From Bacteroidota bacterium (GTDB taxonomy: Bacteria > Bacteroidota > Kryptoniia > Kryptoniales > JAKASW01), in assembly GCA_021796055.1 (NCBI GenBank), contig JAJYOS010000518.1:1-5232 (forward strand): a stretch of DNA of 5,232 nucleotides. Direction: 5' to 3'. Shown here piece after piece: positions 1 to 5,232 of the stretch (position 1 is the stretch's first letter; the number at the start of each line of letters is the position of its first letter). The notes beneath the pieces were generated by a model. That model was not told where the DNA came from, made no database searches, and was given only the letters and a program-made list of their open reading frames with translations. The position numbers and the translations under genes were made by a program.

Positions 1-464
1 AAGGCGGTGTTGAGCGCAGTGAATGCATCGGTCCCGAGATCGAGCTGCTTCGATATGTGGCCGCTGATTTGTCCGTCGTCCGTCTTCATGGCCTCCGCGA
101 GACTGCCGATCGCGAGGTTGCCGGGGAGTTGAAGACACTTCGACAGCGCGGCCGAGTAGAAACCGTTCACGAACACGATCGTATGGCTGCGCATCCCGCC
201 GAACATAAACCGCGAGACATCCTTCGCCGACGGAGCTTTATCGTCTCGCCTTGCAGCGTATGAAAAACTGTGTTCCAGTATCGGGCTTATATCGGTGAAA
301 CGCCACTCTTCCTGGTGAAGATTAGGGAAGTCCAGCTCGGCAAACTTGTCTATCGCAGACCTGCGGATTTTGTGCAAGGGTTTGGATTTTTCGCCGTTCA
401 ACCTGTTTTCAAAATCCTTGAACAGGGAAAGGTACCACTCTCTTATTTTGGAAGTCTCACTCAT
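1..464 (-). CDS. sufD: SufD, Fe-S cluster assembly protein (N-terminal part, cut by window edge)
   Basis: SufD is the non-catalytic partner of SufB in the cytoplasmic SufBC2D Fe-S assembly complex, where it binds one SufC and supports iron entry and scaffold opening. The reading frame opens at the ATG on complement 464-462 and stays open for 154 codons to the left edge, so the protein is partial and lacks its C-terminal beta-helix core (family members are usually around 430 residues). Visible family features are a helical N-terminus (MSETSKIREWYLSLFKDF), the motif EEWRFTDISP at residues 52-61, a HTIVFVNGFYS strand at 94-104, and DAFTALNTA at 146-154, typical of SufD. The start lies 13 bp after the sufC stop, with a modest purine-rich CGGAAG just upstream, as expected for operon translation. 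The identification rests on motif recognition and on position after sufB and sufC. No frameshift is visible. Confidence 0.93.
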   Translation of the reverse strand, partial: MSETSKIREWYLSLFKDFENRLNGEKSKPLHKIRRSAIDKFAELDFPNLHQEEWRFTDISPILEHSFSYAARRDDKAPSAKDVSRFMFGGMRSHTIVFVNGFYSAALSKCLQLPGNLAIGSLAEAMKTDDGQISGHISKQLDLGTDAFTALNTA

Positions 465-477
465 TATCTTCCGGCGC

Positions 478-1236
478 TCATCTTGCGGCGACCTCTTCAT
501 CCTTGGCCCAGTCGTAACCCCTCTCCTCGAGCTCGAGCGCCAGTTCCTTGTCGCCGGATTTGACGATCTTTCCGTTGTAGAGGACGTGGACAAAATCCGG
601 GACGATGTAGTTCAACAGCCTCTGGTAGTGCGTGACGACGATGATGGCGTTGTCTTTCGAGCGCAGCTTGTTAACGCCGCCAGCGACAATCCTCAGCGCG
701 TCTATATCGAGTCCCGAATCAGTTTCGTCGAGGATAGCGAGTCTCGGTTCGAGAACCGCCATCTGGAGGATCTCGTTTCTCTTTTTCTCTCCGCCGGAGA
801 AACCTTCATTGACTGCGCGGTTGAGGAGCGTATCCGGCATCTCGACGAGCTGAATCTTCTTCTTCAGCATCGCAAGGAATGCGCCCGCGCTTACCTCGGG
901 CTGGTTTCTGTGTTTGTGTGCCTCGTTGAGGGCGGCCCTCAAAAAGGTCGTATTGTTCACGCCCGGGAGCTCGACAGGGTACTGAAAAGCGAGGAAAACG
1001 CCCTCTCTTGCGCGTATTTCGGGTGCCATCGCCAGGAGATCTTTCCCCTCATATATGACCTCCCCTGCAGTCACCTGGTATTCCGGACGTCCCGCCAAAA
1101 CGTTGGCAAGCGTGCTTTTGCCGGAGCCGTTAGGCCCCATGATCGCGTGTACCTCGCCGACGTTTACCTTCAGGTCGATTCCTCTCAGGATTTCTTTTGC
1201 TTCGATAGATGCATGCAGATTTCTGATTTCTAACAT
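478..1236 (-). CDS. sufC: SufC, ABC-type ATPase of the SUF Fe-S assembly complex
   Basis: SufC is a soluble ABC ATPase. Two copies bind SufB and SufD, and their ATP-driven dimerisation rearranges the scaffold so a cluster can be built; it is not a transporter. The 252-residue protein is close to the usual ~250. It shows Walker A GPNGSGKST (34-42), the Q-loop FQYP (84-87), the SufC-specific signature FSGGEKKRNEILQMAVLEP (146-164), Walker B and catalytic Glu in LAILDET (166-172, Glu171), the D-loop DSGLDIDAL (173-181) and the switch His203 in VVTHYQRLL. From memory, Lys152, Glu171, Asp173 and His203 fall at the same numbers as in E. coli SufC. I chose the ATG at complement 1236-1234 because MLEIRNLHA is the normal family start. 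The frame extends upstream to an ATG at 1296, but those extra 20 residues come from a repeat tract. A weak GAAAG precedes the chosen start. Confidence 0.98.
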   Translation of the reverse strand: MLEIRNLHASIEAKEILRGIDLKVNVGEVHAIMGPNGSGKSTLANVLAGRPEYQVTAGEVIYEGKDLLAMAPEIRAREGVFLAFQYPVELPGVNNTTFLRAALNEAHKHRNQPEVSAGAFLAMLKKKIQLVEMPDTLLNRAVNEGFSGGEKKRNEILQMAVLEPRLAILDETDSGLDIDALRIVAGGVNKLRSKDNAIIVVTHYQRLLNYIVPDFVHVLYNGKIVKSGDKELALELEERGYDWAKDEEVAAR

Positions 1237-1272
1237 TTCACTTTCAAGAGTTTTATCGTTCAGTGTGTTGGC

Positions 1273-1307
1273 AAAAGCGCATAGAGCAAAGAGCACAGCG
1301 CAAAGCG
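1273..1307. repeat. Degenerate 7-bp tandem repeat (five heptamers)
   Basis: Five adjacent 7-mers can be read on the plus strand: AAAAGCG, CATAGAG, CAAAGAG, CACAGCG and CAAAGCG, with approximate consensus CAAAGMG. On the minus strand this reads as CGCTTTG-CGCTGTG-CTCTTTG-CTCTATG-CGCTTTT. It lies in the sufB-sufC spacer and supplies the spurious N-terminal extension MLFALCAFA of the sufC frame. It resembles short tandemly repeated heptamers scattered between genes in some bacterial genomes. Confidence 0.7.
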
Positions 1308-1330
1308 TTCCGATCTCACCCTCTCATAAA

Positions 1331-1374
1331 TCCAATAGTCCATTGAACCTCCATTCCATCATTCCAGTATTCAG
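1331..1374. repeat. Degenerate TGGAAT-type short repeat tract
   Basis: On the minus strand the tract repeats TGGAAT-like words about every 8-11 bp (ACTGGAATGATGGAATGG, then CAATGGACTATTGGAT); on the plus strand it reads as TCCAATAG, CCATTGAAC, CCATTCCAT, CATTCCAGT. It sits just downstream of the sufB stop. The periodicity is loose and partly eroded, so the unit length is uncertain. Confidence 0.5.
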
Positions 1375-1384
1375 GTTTCCCAAG

Positions 1385-2830
1385 TCATCCGACGCTTCCT
1401 TCGAGGCTCATGCTCAGCAATCGGGTGGCTTCCACAGCAAATTCCATCGGTAGCTGTTTAAACACCTCTTTGCAGTAGCCGTTGACTATCAGCCTGACCG
1501 CATCCTCCGTAGAGATGCCTCTCTGGTTCAGGTAAAAAATCTGGTCGGCGCCGATCTTCGATGTCGTAGCTTCGTGTTCTACCTGGGCTGTCGGGTTGTT
1601 TGTTTCGAGATACGGGAATGTATGAGCACCGCACTTATCGCCGATGAGAAGCGAATCGCACTGCGAGTAATTCCTCGCATTATCGGCCTTCCGGGTAATC
1701 CTAACCTGACCGCGGTAGCTGTTGTTGCTCCTCCCTGCAGAAATCCCCTTTGAGATTATCGTGCTTCGTGTGTTCTTCCCGATGTGTATCATCTTCGTGC
1801 CGGTGTCGGCCTGCTGCATGTTGTTGGTCATCGCGACGGAGTAGAACTCGCCGACAGAATTGTCGCCCTGCAGCAGGCAGCTCGGGTATTTCCATGTGAT
1901 TGCGGACCCGGTCTCTACCTGGGTCCACGAGATCTTCGAATTCACACCTCTGCACGCCCCGCGCTTTGTGACAAAGTTGTATATTCCGCCTTTTCCATCC
2001 TTGTCGCCGGGATACCAGTTTTGCACCGTCGAGTATTTTATCTCCGCGTTGTCAAGTGCAACCAGCTCGACGACCGCGGCGTGAAGCTGGTTCGTGTCGC
2101 GGATCGGTGCAGTGCATCCTTCGAGGTAGCTCACGTAAGCGCCTTCTTCAGCTACGATGAGCGTCCTCTCGAACTGCCCGGTCTCGGAAGCGTTTATGCG
2201 GAAGTAGGTGGAAAGCTCCATCGGGCAGCGAACTCCCTTCGGTACGTATGCGAACGATCCGTCACTGAACACCGCCGAGTTGAGAGATGCAAAGAAATTA
2301 TCCGTATACGGAACGACGGTGCCGAGATACTTTTTCACAAGGTCCGGATGGTGCTGTAATGCTTCAGACATCGAGCAAAAGACAATCCCCAATTCACTCA
2401 GTTTCTCTTTGAACGTCGTCGCGACCGACACGCTGTCGAATACCGCGTCGACGGCTACTCCCGCAAGCCGTTTCTGTTCCTCGATCGGGATTCCGAGTTT
2501 CTCGAATGCCTTGACCAGCTCAGGGTCTGCCTCATCCAGGTTGTTTAATTTCGGCTTCTTCTTGGGCGCGGCGTAGTAGACGATGTCCTGGTAATCGATC
2601 GGATCATATTTGACATTCGACCAGTGGGGCTCCTTCATCGTCAGCCAGTGCCGGTAAGCTTTCAGCCGCCACTCCGTCATCCATGCGGGCTCGTTCTTCT
2701 TTTCGGAAATAAGTCTGATTACGTCCTCGTTCAATCCTTTCGGAAGCTTGTCCGTCTCGATGTCGGTGACGAAGCCGTACTTATACTGTTCGTTCGCGAA
2801 TTTTTCTACGGTCAAATCGGAATTGTTCAT
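1385..2830 (-). CDS. sufB: SufB, scaffold subunit of the SUF Fe-S assembly complex
   Basis: SufB receives persulfide sulfur from the SufS/SufE-or-SufU desulfurase system and is the site where the nascent Fe-S cluster forms within SufBC2D in the cytosol. The 481-residue length fits the family (about 460-500). Visible features are the N-terminal helical region with [16 protein letters not shown] (47-62), [12 protein letters not shown] (133-144), [18 protein letters not shown] (196-213), EGCTAP (237-242, Cys239), NWYPGDK (271-277), [15 protein letters not shown] (390-404, Cys391) and [11 protein letters not shown] (417-427, His419/Glu420). Cys239, Cys391, His419 and Glu420 appear to match E. coli residues Cys254, Cys405, His433 and Glu434, implicated in sulfur transfer and cluster building, so the protein looks catalytically complete. 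The start is supported by a GAGGAG site 6 nt upstream. It is the first gene of the visible operon, followed by sufC after an unusually long 148-bp spacer. Confidence 0.98.
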   Translation of the reverse strand: MNNSDLTVEKFANEQYKYGFVTDIETDKLPKGLNEDVIRLISEKKNEPAWMTEWRLKAYRHWLTMKEPHWSNVKYDPIDYQDIVYYAAPKKKPKLNNLDEADPELVKAFEKLGIPIEEQKRLAGVAVDAVFDSVSVATTFKEKLSELGIVFCSMSEALQHHPDLVKKYLGTVVPYTDNFFASLNSAVFSDGSFAYVPKGVRCPMELSTYFRINASETGQFERTLIVAEEGAYVSYLEGCTAPIRDTNQLHAAVVELVALDNAEIKYSTVQNWYPGDKDGKGGIYNFVTKRGACRGVNSKISWTQVETGSAITWKYPSCLLQGDNSVGEFYSVAMTNNMQQADTGTKMIHIGKNTRSTIISKGISAGRSNNSYRGQVRITRKADNARNYSQCDSLLIGDKCGAHTFPYLETNNPTAQVEHEATTSKIGADQIFYLNQRGISTEDAVRLIVNGYCKEVFKQLPMEFAVEATRLLSMSLEGSVG

Positions 2831-2836
2831 TAATTA

Positions 2837-2842
2837 CTCCTC
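2837..2842 (-). promoter_or_regulatory. Ribosome binding site of sufB
   Basis: On the minus strand GAGGAG lies 6 nt before the sufB ATG. It is the strongest Shine-Dalgarno match among the three suf genes here and fixes the sufB start at 2830. Confidence 0.85.
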
Positions 2843-2887
2843 TTGAGATTCCCGGCACATTTAATCGCCTGGATTCGTCAGAACGAT

Positions 2888-2902
2888 ATTAGTTTAACTA
2901 AT
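2888..2902. promoter_or_regulatory. Perfect 15-bp palindrome, candidate operator at the suf promoter
   Basis: ATTAGTTTAACTAAT has two perfect 7-bp arms, ATTAGTT and AACTAAT, around one central base. It covers the proposed -10 box of the suf promoter, where a bound dimeric regulator would block RNA polymerase. The symmetry is read directly from the sequence; the regulator is unknown and no regulator gene is in the window. It could also act on the divergent peptidase gene, though it is more than 200 bp from that start. Confidence 0.5.
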
Positions 2903-2919
2903 CTGGATTTTATAGTCAA
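2891..2919 (-). promoter_or_regulatory. Probable sigma70-type promoter of the suf operon
   Basis: On the minus strand a -35-like TTGACT (complement of 2914-2919) is followed by a 17-bp spacer and a -10-like TAAACT (complement of 2891-2896). The -35 matches TTGACA at 5 of 6 positions, the -10 matches TATAAT at 4 of 6, and the spacing is optimal. Transcription would begin near 2884, giving a leader of about 54 nt before sufB. If the host belongs to Bacteroidota proper, whose main promoters have a different consensus, this assignment weakens. Both boxes are overlapped by dyad symmetry, as expected of a regulated promoter. Confidence 0.5.
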
Positions 2920-2923
2920 GATT
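2900..2923. promoter_or_regulatory. Imperfect 24-bp dyad resembling an IscR/Rrf2-type site
   Basis: Nine of twelve base pairs are symmetric, with outer arms AATCT and AGATT. On the minus strand the left half, CTTGACTATAA, fits the half-site of the type 1 IscR consensus as I remember it (S-Y-Y-GACT-R-W-W-W), while the other half (ATCCAG) fits poorly. It covers the proposed -35 box. Rrf2-family Fe-S sensors (IscR, SufR) commonly control suf operons, so the location is apt. The regulator assignment is inference. Confidence 0.35.
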
Positions 2924-3092
2924 GGAGCGTTGAGTCTGAAAAGTGTCCCTAAATTGAGCAGAATCGGGCAAACAAGTTGCAGGAGAAGCACATTTCTATT
3001 GTCCCAGGTCGATCGCAATGTACGCCGAAAAGGGAAGAAATTGTCTGGAGAACTTTAGCGGCCCCGGCTATAACTTCAATGAACTCAAACCC

Positions 3093-3100
3093 AAAAGGAG
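3093..3100 (+). promoter_or_regulatory. Ribosome binding site of the S9 peptidase gene
   Basis: AAAAGGAG lies 7 nt before the ATG at 3108. It decides the start against an in-frame ATG at 3018, which would add 30 residues ahead of the signal peptide. Confidence 0.88.
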
Positions 3101-3107
3101 CTCAGAC

Positions 3108-5147
3108 ATGCGTCGAAAACTTACTCCTCTAATTCTGATTCTTCTCCTGATTTCGGGAACATCTTACGCTCAGAAACATCCCGTGACAGTTGAAGACATG
3201 TGGAAGGTCGGCAGAGTATCGGACCCGCAGGTGTCACCGGACGGGAAGACAATTGCCTATCAGGTTACTTCTTACAGTATGGAAGCGAACAGGGGATGGA
3301 GCACGATATACATCGTCTCCATTGACGGCAAAGATTTGCGTGAATTCAAAACGGGATTCAAATCAAGCAGCGATCCGGTATGGTCGCCGGACGGCAAACA
3401 GATTGCCTTCATTGCAGAGGACTCAAACGGCACCCCGCAAGTTTATGTTGAAGACTCCGAAGGCGGCACGGCAAAACAACTTACAAGCATTGCGCTTGGT
3501 GCGAGCGGACTGCTGTGGTCCCCGGACGGACAGCACATCGCGTTCGTATCTGATGTGTTCCCAGAATGTGCGTCGGATTCCTGCAATGCGGCGAAGGAGA
3601 ACGAACTGGAAAACGGAAAGGTCAAGGCGAAGTTTTTCACGAGCCTGCCCTACAGGGTCTGGAACGTCTGGAAGAATGGCAAGCGAAGCCATCTATTCGT
3701 GGTCGATGTTAAGGGCGGTTCGCCGGTAGACCTGACGCCGGGCGATTATGATACCCCGCCGATCGATCTGGGCGGGAGAATGGATTATGCATTTTCTCCC
3801 GACAGCAAGGAGGTCTGCTACGTTAAGAACACTGACAAGATGGTTGCTGTCAGTACTAACAACGATCTCTTTACTGTAAGCGCAAGCGGAGGAGACTCGA
3901 AGAGAATCACTACGAATCCTTCCAACGACAACCAGCCCCTTTATTCACCCGACGGCCGGTATATCGCGTACCGTGCGCAGATGATTCCGGGATTCGAGTC
4001 GGACCGGTCGAGGCTCATGCTTTATGACCGGCGGGACGGAACGATCATAAACCTGACTGAAAAATACGACCGCTCGGTCGACGAGGTTGTTTGGGCACCC
4101 GACAGCAAGACTCTATATTTCAACGCCGACGATGAAGGATATCACAATATATTTGAGGTAAAAGTCTCGACAGGGAAAGTAAAGAATCTTACTCATAGTT
4201 CCACGAACGAGGACCTGGCCATCACTCCGGACGGAAAGGACCTGGTTTTCGTGAGGCAGTCGGTGACGCACCCGAACGATGTGTATAAGATGGACATTTC
4301 CACCGGCGTTGCGACGCAGTTGACGCACACGAATGACGCGCTGCTTGCGCAGCTTGAGATGAACCCCTGGGAGCCGTTCTGGTTCAACGGTGCCGGAGGA
4401 ACGAAAGTCGAGGGTTTCCTGGTCAAGCCGCCGAATTTCGACCCGAGCAAGAAATATCCGATGGTGTATCTCGTCCACGGCGGCCCTCAGGGACAGTGGA
4501 TGGATGAATTCCATTACAGGTGGAACGCCGAAATGTTTGCGGCGCCGGGCTACGTCGCGGTCATGGTAAACCCGCGCGGCTCGACGGGGTACGGTCAGAA
4601 ATTTACCGATGAGATCAGCGGAGACTGGGGAGGAAAAGTATTTGTCGATCTCATGAACGGCGTCGATTATGTCGTGAACCATTATCCTTTCATCGATAAG
4701 AACAGAATAGCGGCTGCCGGAGCGTCGTACGGCGGCTACATGATGAACTGGATGGAAGGACACAACAACAAAGGCGTTTTCAAATGCCTCGTAAGCCACG
4801 ACGGACTCTATGACGCCGTCAGTGCATTCGGATCGACCGAGGAGCTCTGGTTCCCAATATGGGAATTCAAGGGGACGCCCTGGACAAACCCGAAACTGTA
4901 TCAGAAATGGTCGCCCAGTTCGTACGTTAAGAACTTCAAAACTCCGATGCTCGTGATTCACAGCCAGAATGACTTTCGACTGGACGTGAGCCAGGGGTTC
5001 CAGCTTTTCACCGCGCTGCAGATGATGCATGTCCCATCCGAGATGCTATATTTCCCAAACGAGTACCACTTCGTCGTGAAGCCCCAGGATTCACGCCTCT
5101 GGTGGAACACAGTGCTGGGCTGGATCGGTAAATACGTCGGTAAGTAA
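3108..5147 (+). CDS. Secreted S9-family serine peptidase (DPP5-like, PD40 propeller plus alpha/beta-hydrolase)
   Basis: This is a 679-residue prolyl-oligopeptidase-clan enzyme that probably removes dipeptides or acylated residues from short peptides outside the cytoplasm. Residues 1-21 form a signal peptide (MRRK, a hydrophobic LILILLLISG core, then SYA before Gln22); there is no lipobox Cys. Residues of about 25-420 form a beta-propeller with seven SPDGK-like PD40 motifs (near 43, 93, 138, 230, 280, 330, 373). The hydrolase domain follows, with HGGP (457-460), nucleophile Ser540 in GASYGGY, Asp622 in HSQNDFR and His654 in NEYHFV. Cys154 and Cys159 (PECASDSC) could form a disulfide, in keeping with export. 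Length and triad order resemble dipeptidyl peptidase 5 and other S9C enzymes; exact specificity cannot be read. The start at 3108 is fixed by the AAAAGGAG site and the signal peptide. It is divergent from suf with no evident functional link. No convincing promoter was found upstream. Confidence 0.93.
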   Translation: MRRKLTPLILILLLISGTSYAQKHPVTVEDMWKVGRVSDPQVSPDGKTIAYQVTSYSMEANRGWSTIYIVSIDGKDLREFKTGFKSSSDPVWSPDGKQIAFIAEDSNGTPQVYVEDSEGGTAKQLTSIALGASGLLWSPDGQHIAFVSDVFPECASDSCNAAKENELENGKVKAKFFTSLPYRVWNVWKNGKRSHLFVVDVKGGSPVDLTPGDYDTPPIDLGGRMDYAFSPDSKEVCYVKNTDKMVAVSTNNDLFTVSASGGDSKRITTNPSNDNQPLYSPDGRYIAYRAQMIPGFESDRSRLMLYDRRDGTIINLTEKYDRSVDEVVWAPDSKTLYFNADDEGYHNIFEVKVSTGKVKNLTHSSTNEDLAITPDGKDLVFVRQSVTHPNDVYKMDISTGVATQLTHTNDALLAQLEMNPWEPFWFNGAGGTKVEGFLVKPPNFDPSKKYPMVYLVHGGPQGQWMDEFHYRWNAEMFAAPGYVAVMVNPRGSTGYGQKFTDEISGDWGGKVFVDLMNGVDYVVNHYPFIDKNRIAAAGASYGGYMMNWMEGHNNKGVFKCLVSHDGLYDAVSAFGSTEELWFPIWEFKGTPWTNPKLYQKWSPSSYVKNFKTPMLVIHSQNDFRLDVSQGFQLFTALQMMHVPSEMLYFPNEYHFVVKPQDSRLWWNTVLGWIGKYVGK

Positions 5148-5164
5148 ATGCGGCGGTGTGCGAA

Positions 5165-5189
5165 TAACTTTCTACTTATCTGAAAGTTA
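5165..5189 (+). terminator. Hairpin downstream of the peptidase gene, possible weak terminator
   Basis: TAACTTTC and GAAAGTTA are perfect 8-bp inverted arms around a 9-nt loop, starting 17 bp after the peptidase stop. The stem is A/T-rich and no T-run follows, so intrinsic termination would be weak; it may instead be an operator for a gene beyond the right edge. Nothing else is recognisable in 5148-5232. Confidence 0.3.
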
Positions 5190-5232
5190 GATGTGTCAAT
5201 ATCGGCAAGGGGCGTGGTGAGAACGCTAGATC

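Noticed and set aside
346..1233. 295-codon plus-strand frame opposite sufC
   Set aside because: It is the antisense shadow of sufC and sufD, whose coding is certain; the product has no recognisable domain.
1237..1296. Upstream extension of SufC to an ATG at 1296, adding 20 residues
   Set aside because: The extra residues (MLFALCAFANTLNDKTLESE) are encoded by the heptamer repeat and spacer, and SufC proteins normally begin at MLEIRNL; 252 residues is the family size and aligns the known catalytic positions.
2843..3058. 71-codon plus-strand frame in the divergent intergenic region
   Set aside because: It overlaps the suf promoter and operator region, has no ribosome site, and its product resembles no family.
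3041..3074. Plus-strand promoter for the peptidase (TTGTCT and TATAAC)
   Set aside because: The two boxes are 22 bp apart, too far for a sigma70 promoter, and no better pair was seen. The peptidase promoter remains unassigned.
3018..3107. Upstream start for the S9 peptidase at 3018
   Set aside because: It would bury the signal peptide behind 30 polar residues and ignores the strong AAAAGGAG at the right distance from 3108.
4113..5030. 305-codon minus-strand frame opposite the peptidase
   Set aside because: It is antisense to the hydrolase domain, whose catalytic motifs are intact; the open frame follows from codon bias.

Overview
The window holds part of a SUF iron-sulfur cluster assembly operon on the minus strand (sufB, sufC, then the start of sufD, which runs off the left edge). 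Divergent from it, on the plus strand, is a complete secreted S9-family serine peptidase. All four genes are ordinary members of known families with intact key residues. I did not find a novel multi-gene system. The less ordinary material lies between the genes.

Organism: a bacterium with roughly balanced base composition. The sufBCD order, the form of SufB, and a periplasmic or secreted DPP5-like S9 peptidase (PD40 propeller, Cys pair, SYA|Q signal cleavage) point to the Bacteroidota/Chlorobiota/Ignavibacteria side of the tree. This is inference from protein flavour only; there is no rRNA or marker phylogeny here.

Layout, left to right. 1-464 (minus): N-terminal 154 residues of SufD. 478-1236 (minus): SufC ATPase, 13 bp upstream of sufD. 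1237-1384: an unusually long sufB-sufC spacer with two degenerate short tandem repeat tracts, a 7-bp heptamer array and a TGGAAT-type tract, plus a doubtful 27-codon ORF. 1385-2830 (minus): SufB scaffold. 2831-3107: divergent intergenic region. It carries a strong sufB ribosome binding site, a good sigma70-like minus-strand promoter, a perfect 15-bp palindrome over its -10 and an imperfect 24-bp dyad over its -35 that resembles an IscR-type (Rrf2) site. 3108-5147 (plus): S9 peptidase. 5148-5232: no gene seen, one 8-bp-arm hairpin.

Function: SufB, SufC and SufD together form the SufBC2D complex, which builds Fe-S clusters using ATP hydrolysis by SufC and sulfur delivered by a cysteine desulfurase (sufS, probably beyond the left edge). 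The operators suggest repression or activation tuned to Fe-S status. The peptidase is probably an independent gene that degrades oligopeptides outside the cytoplasm.
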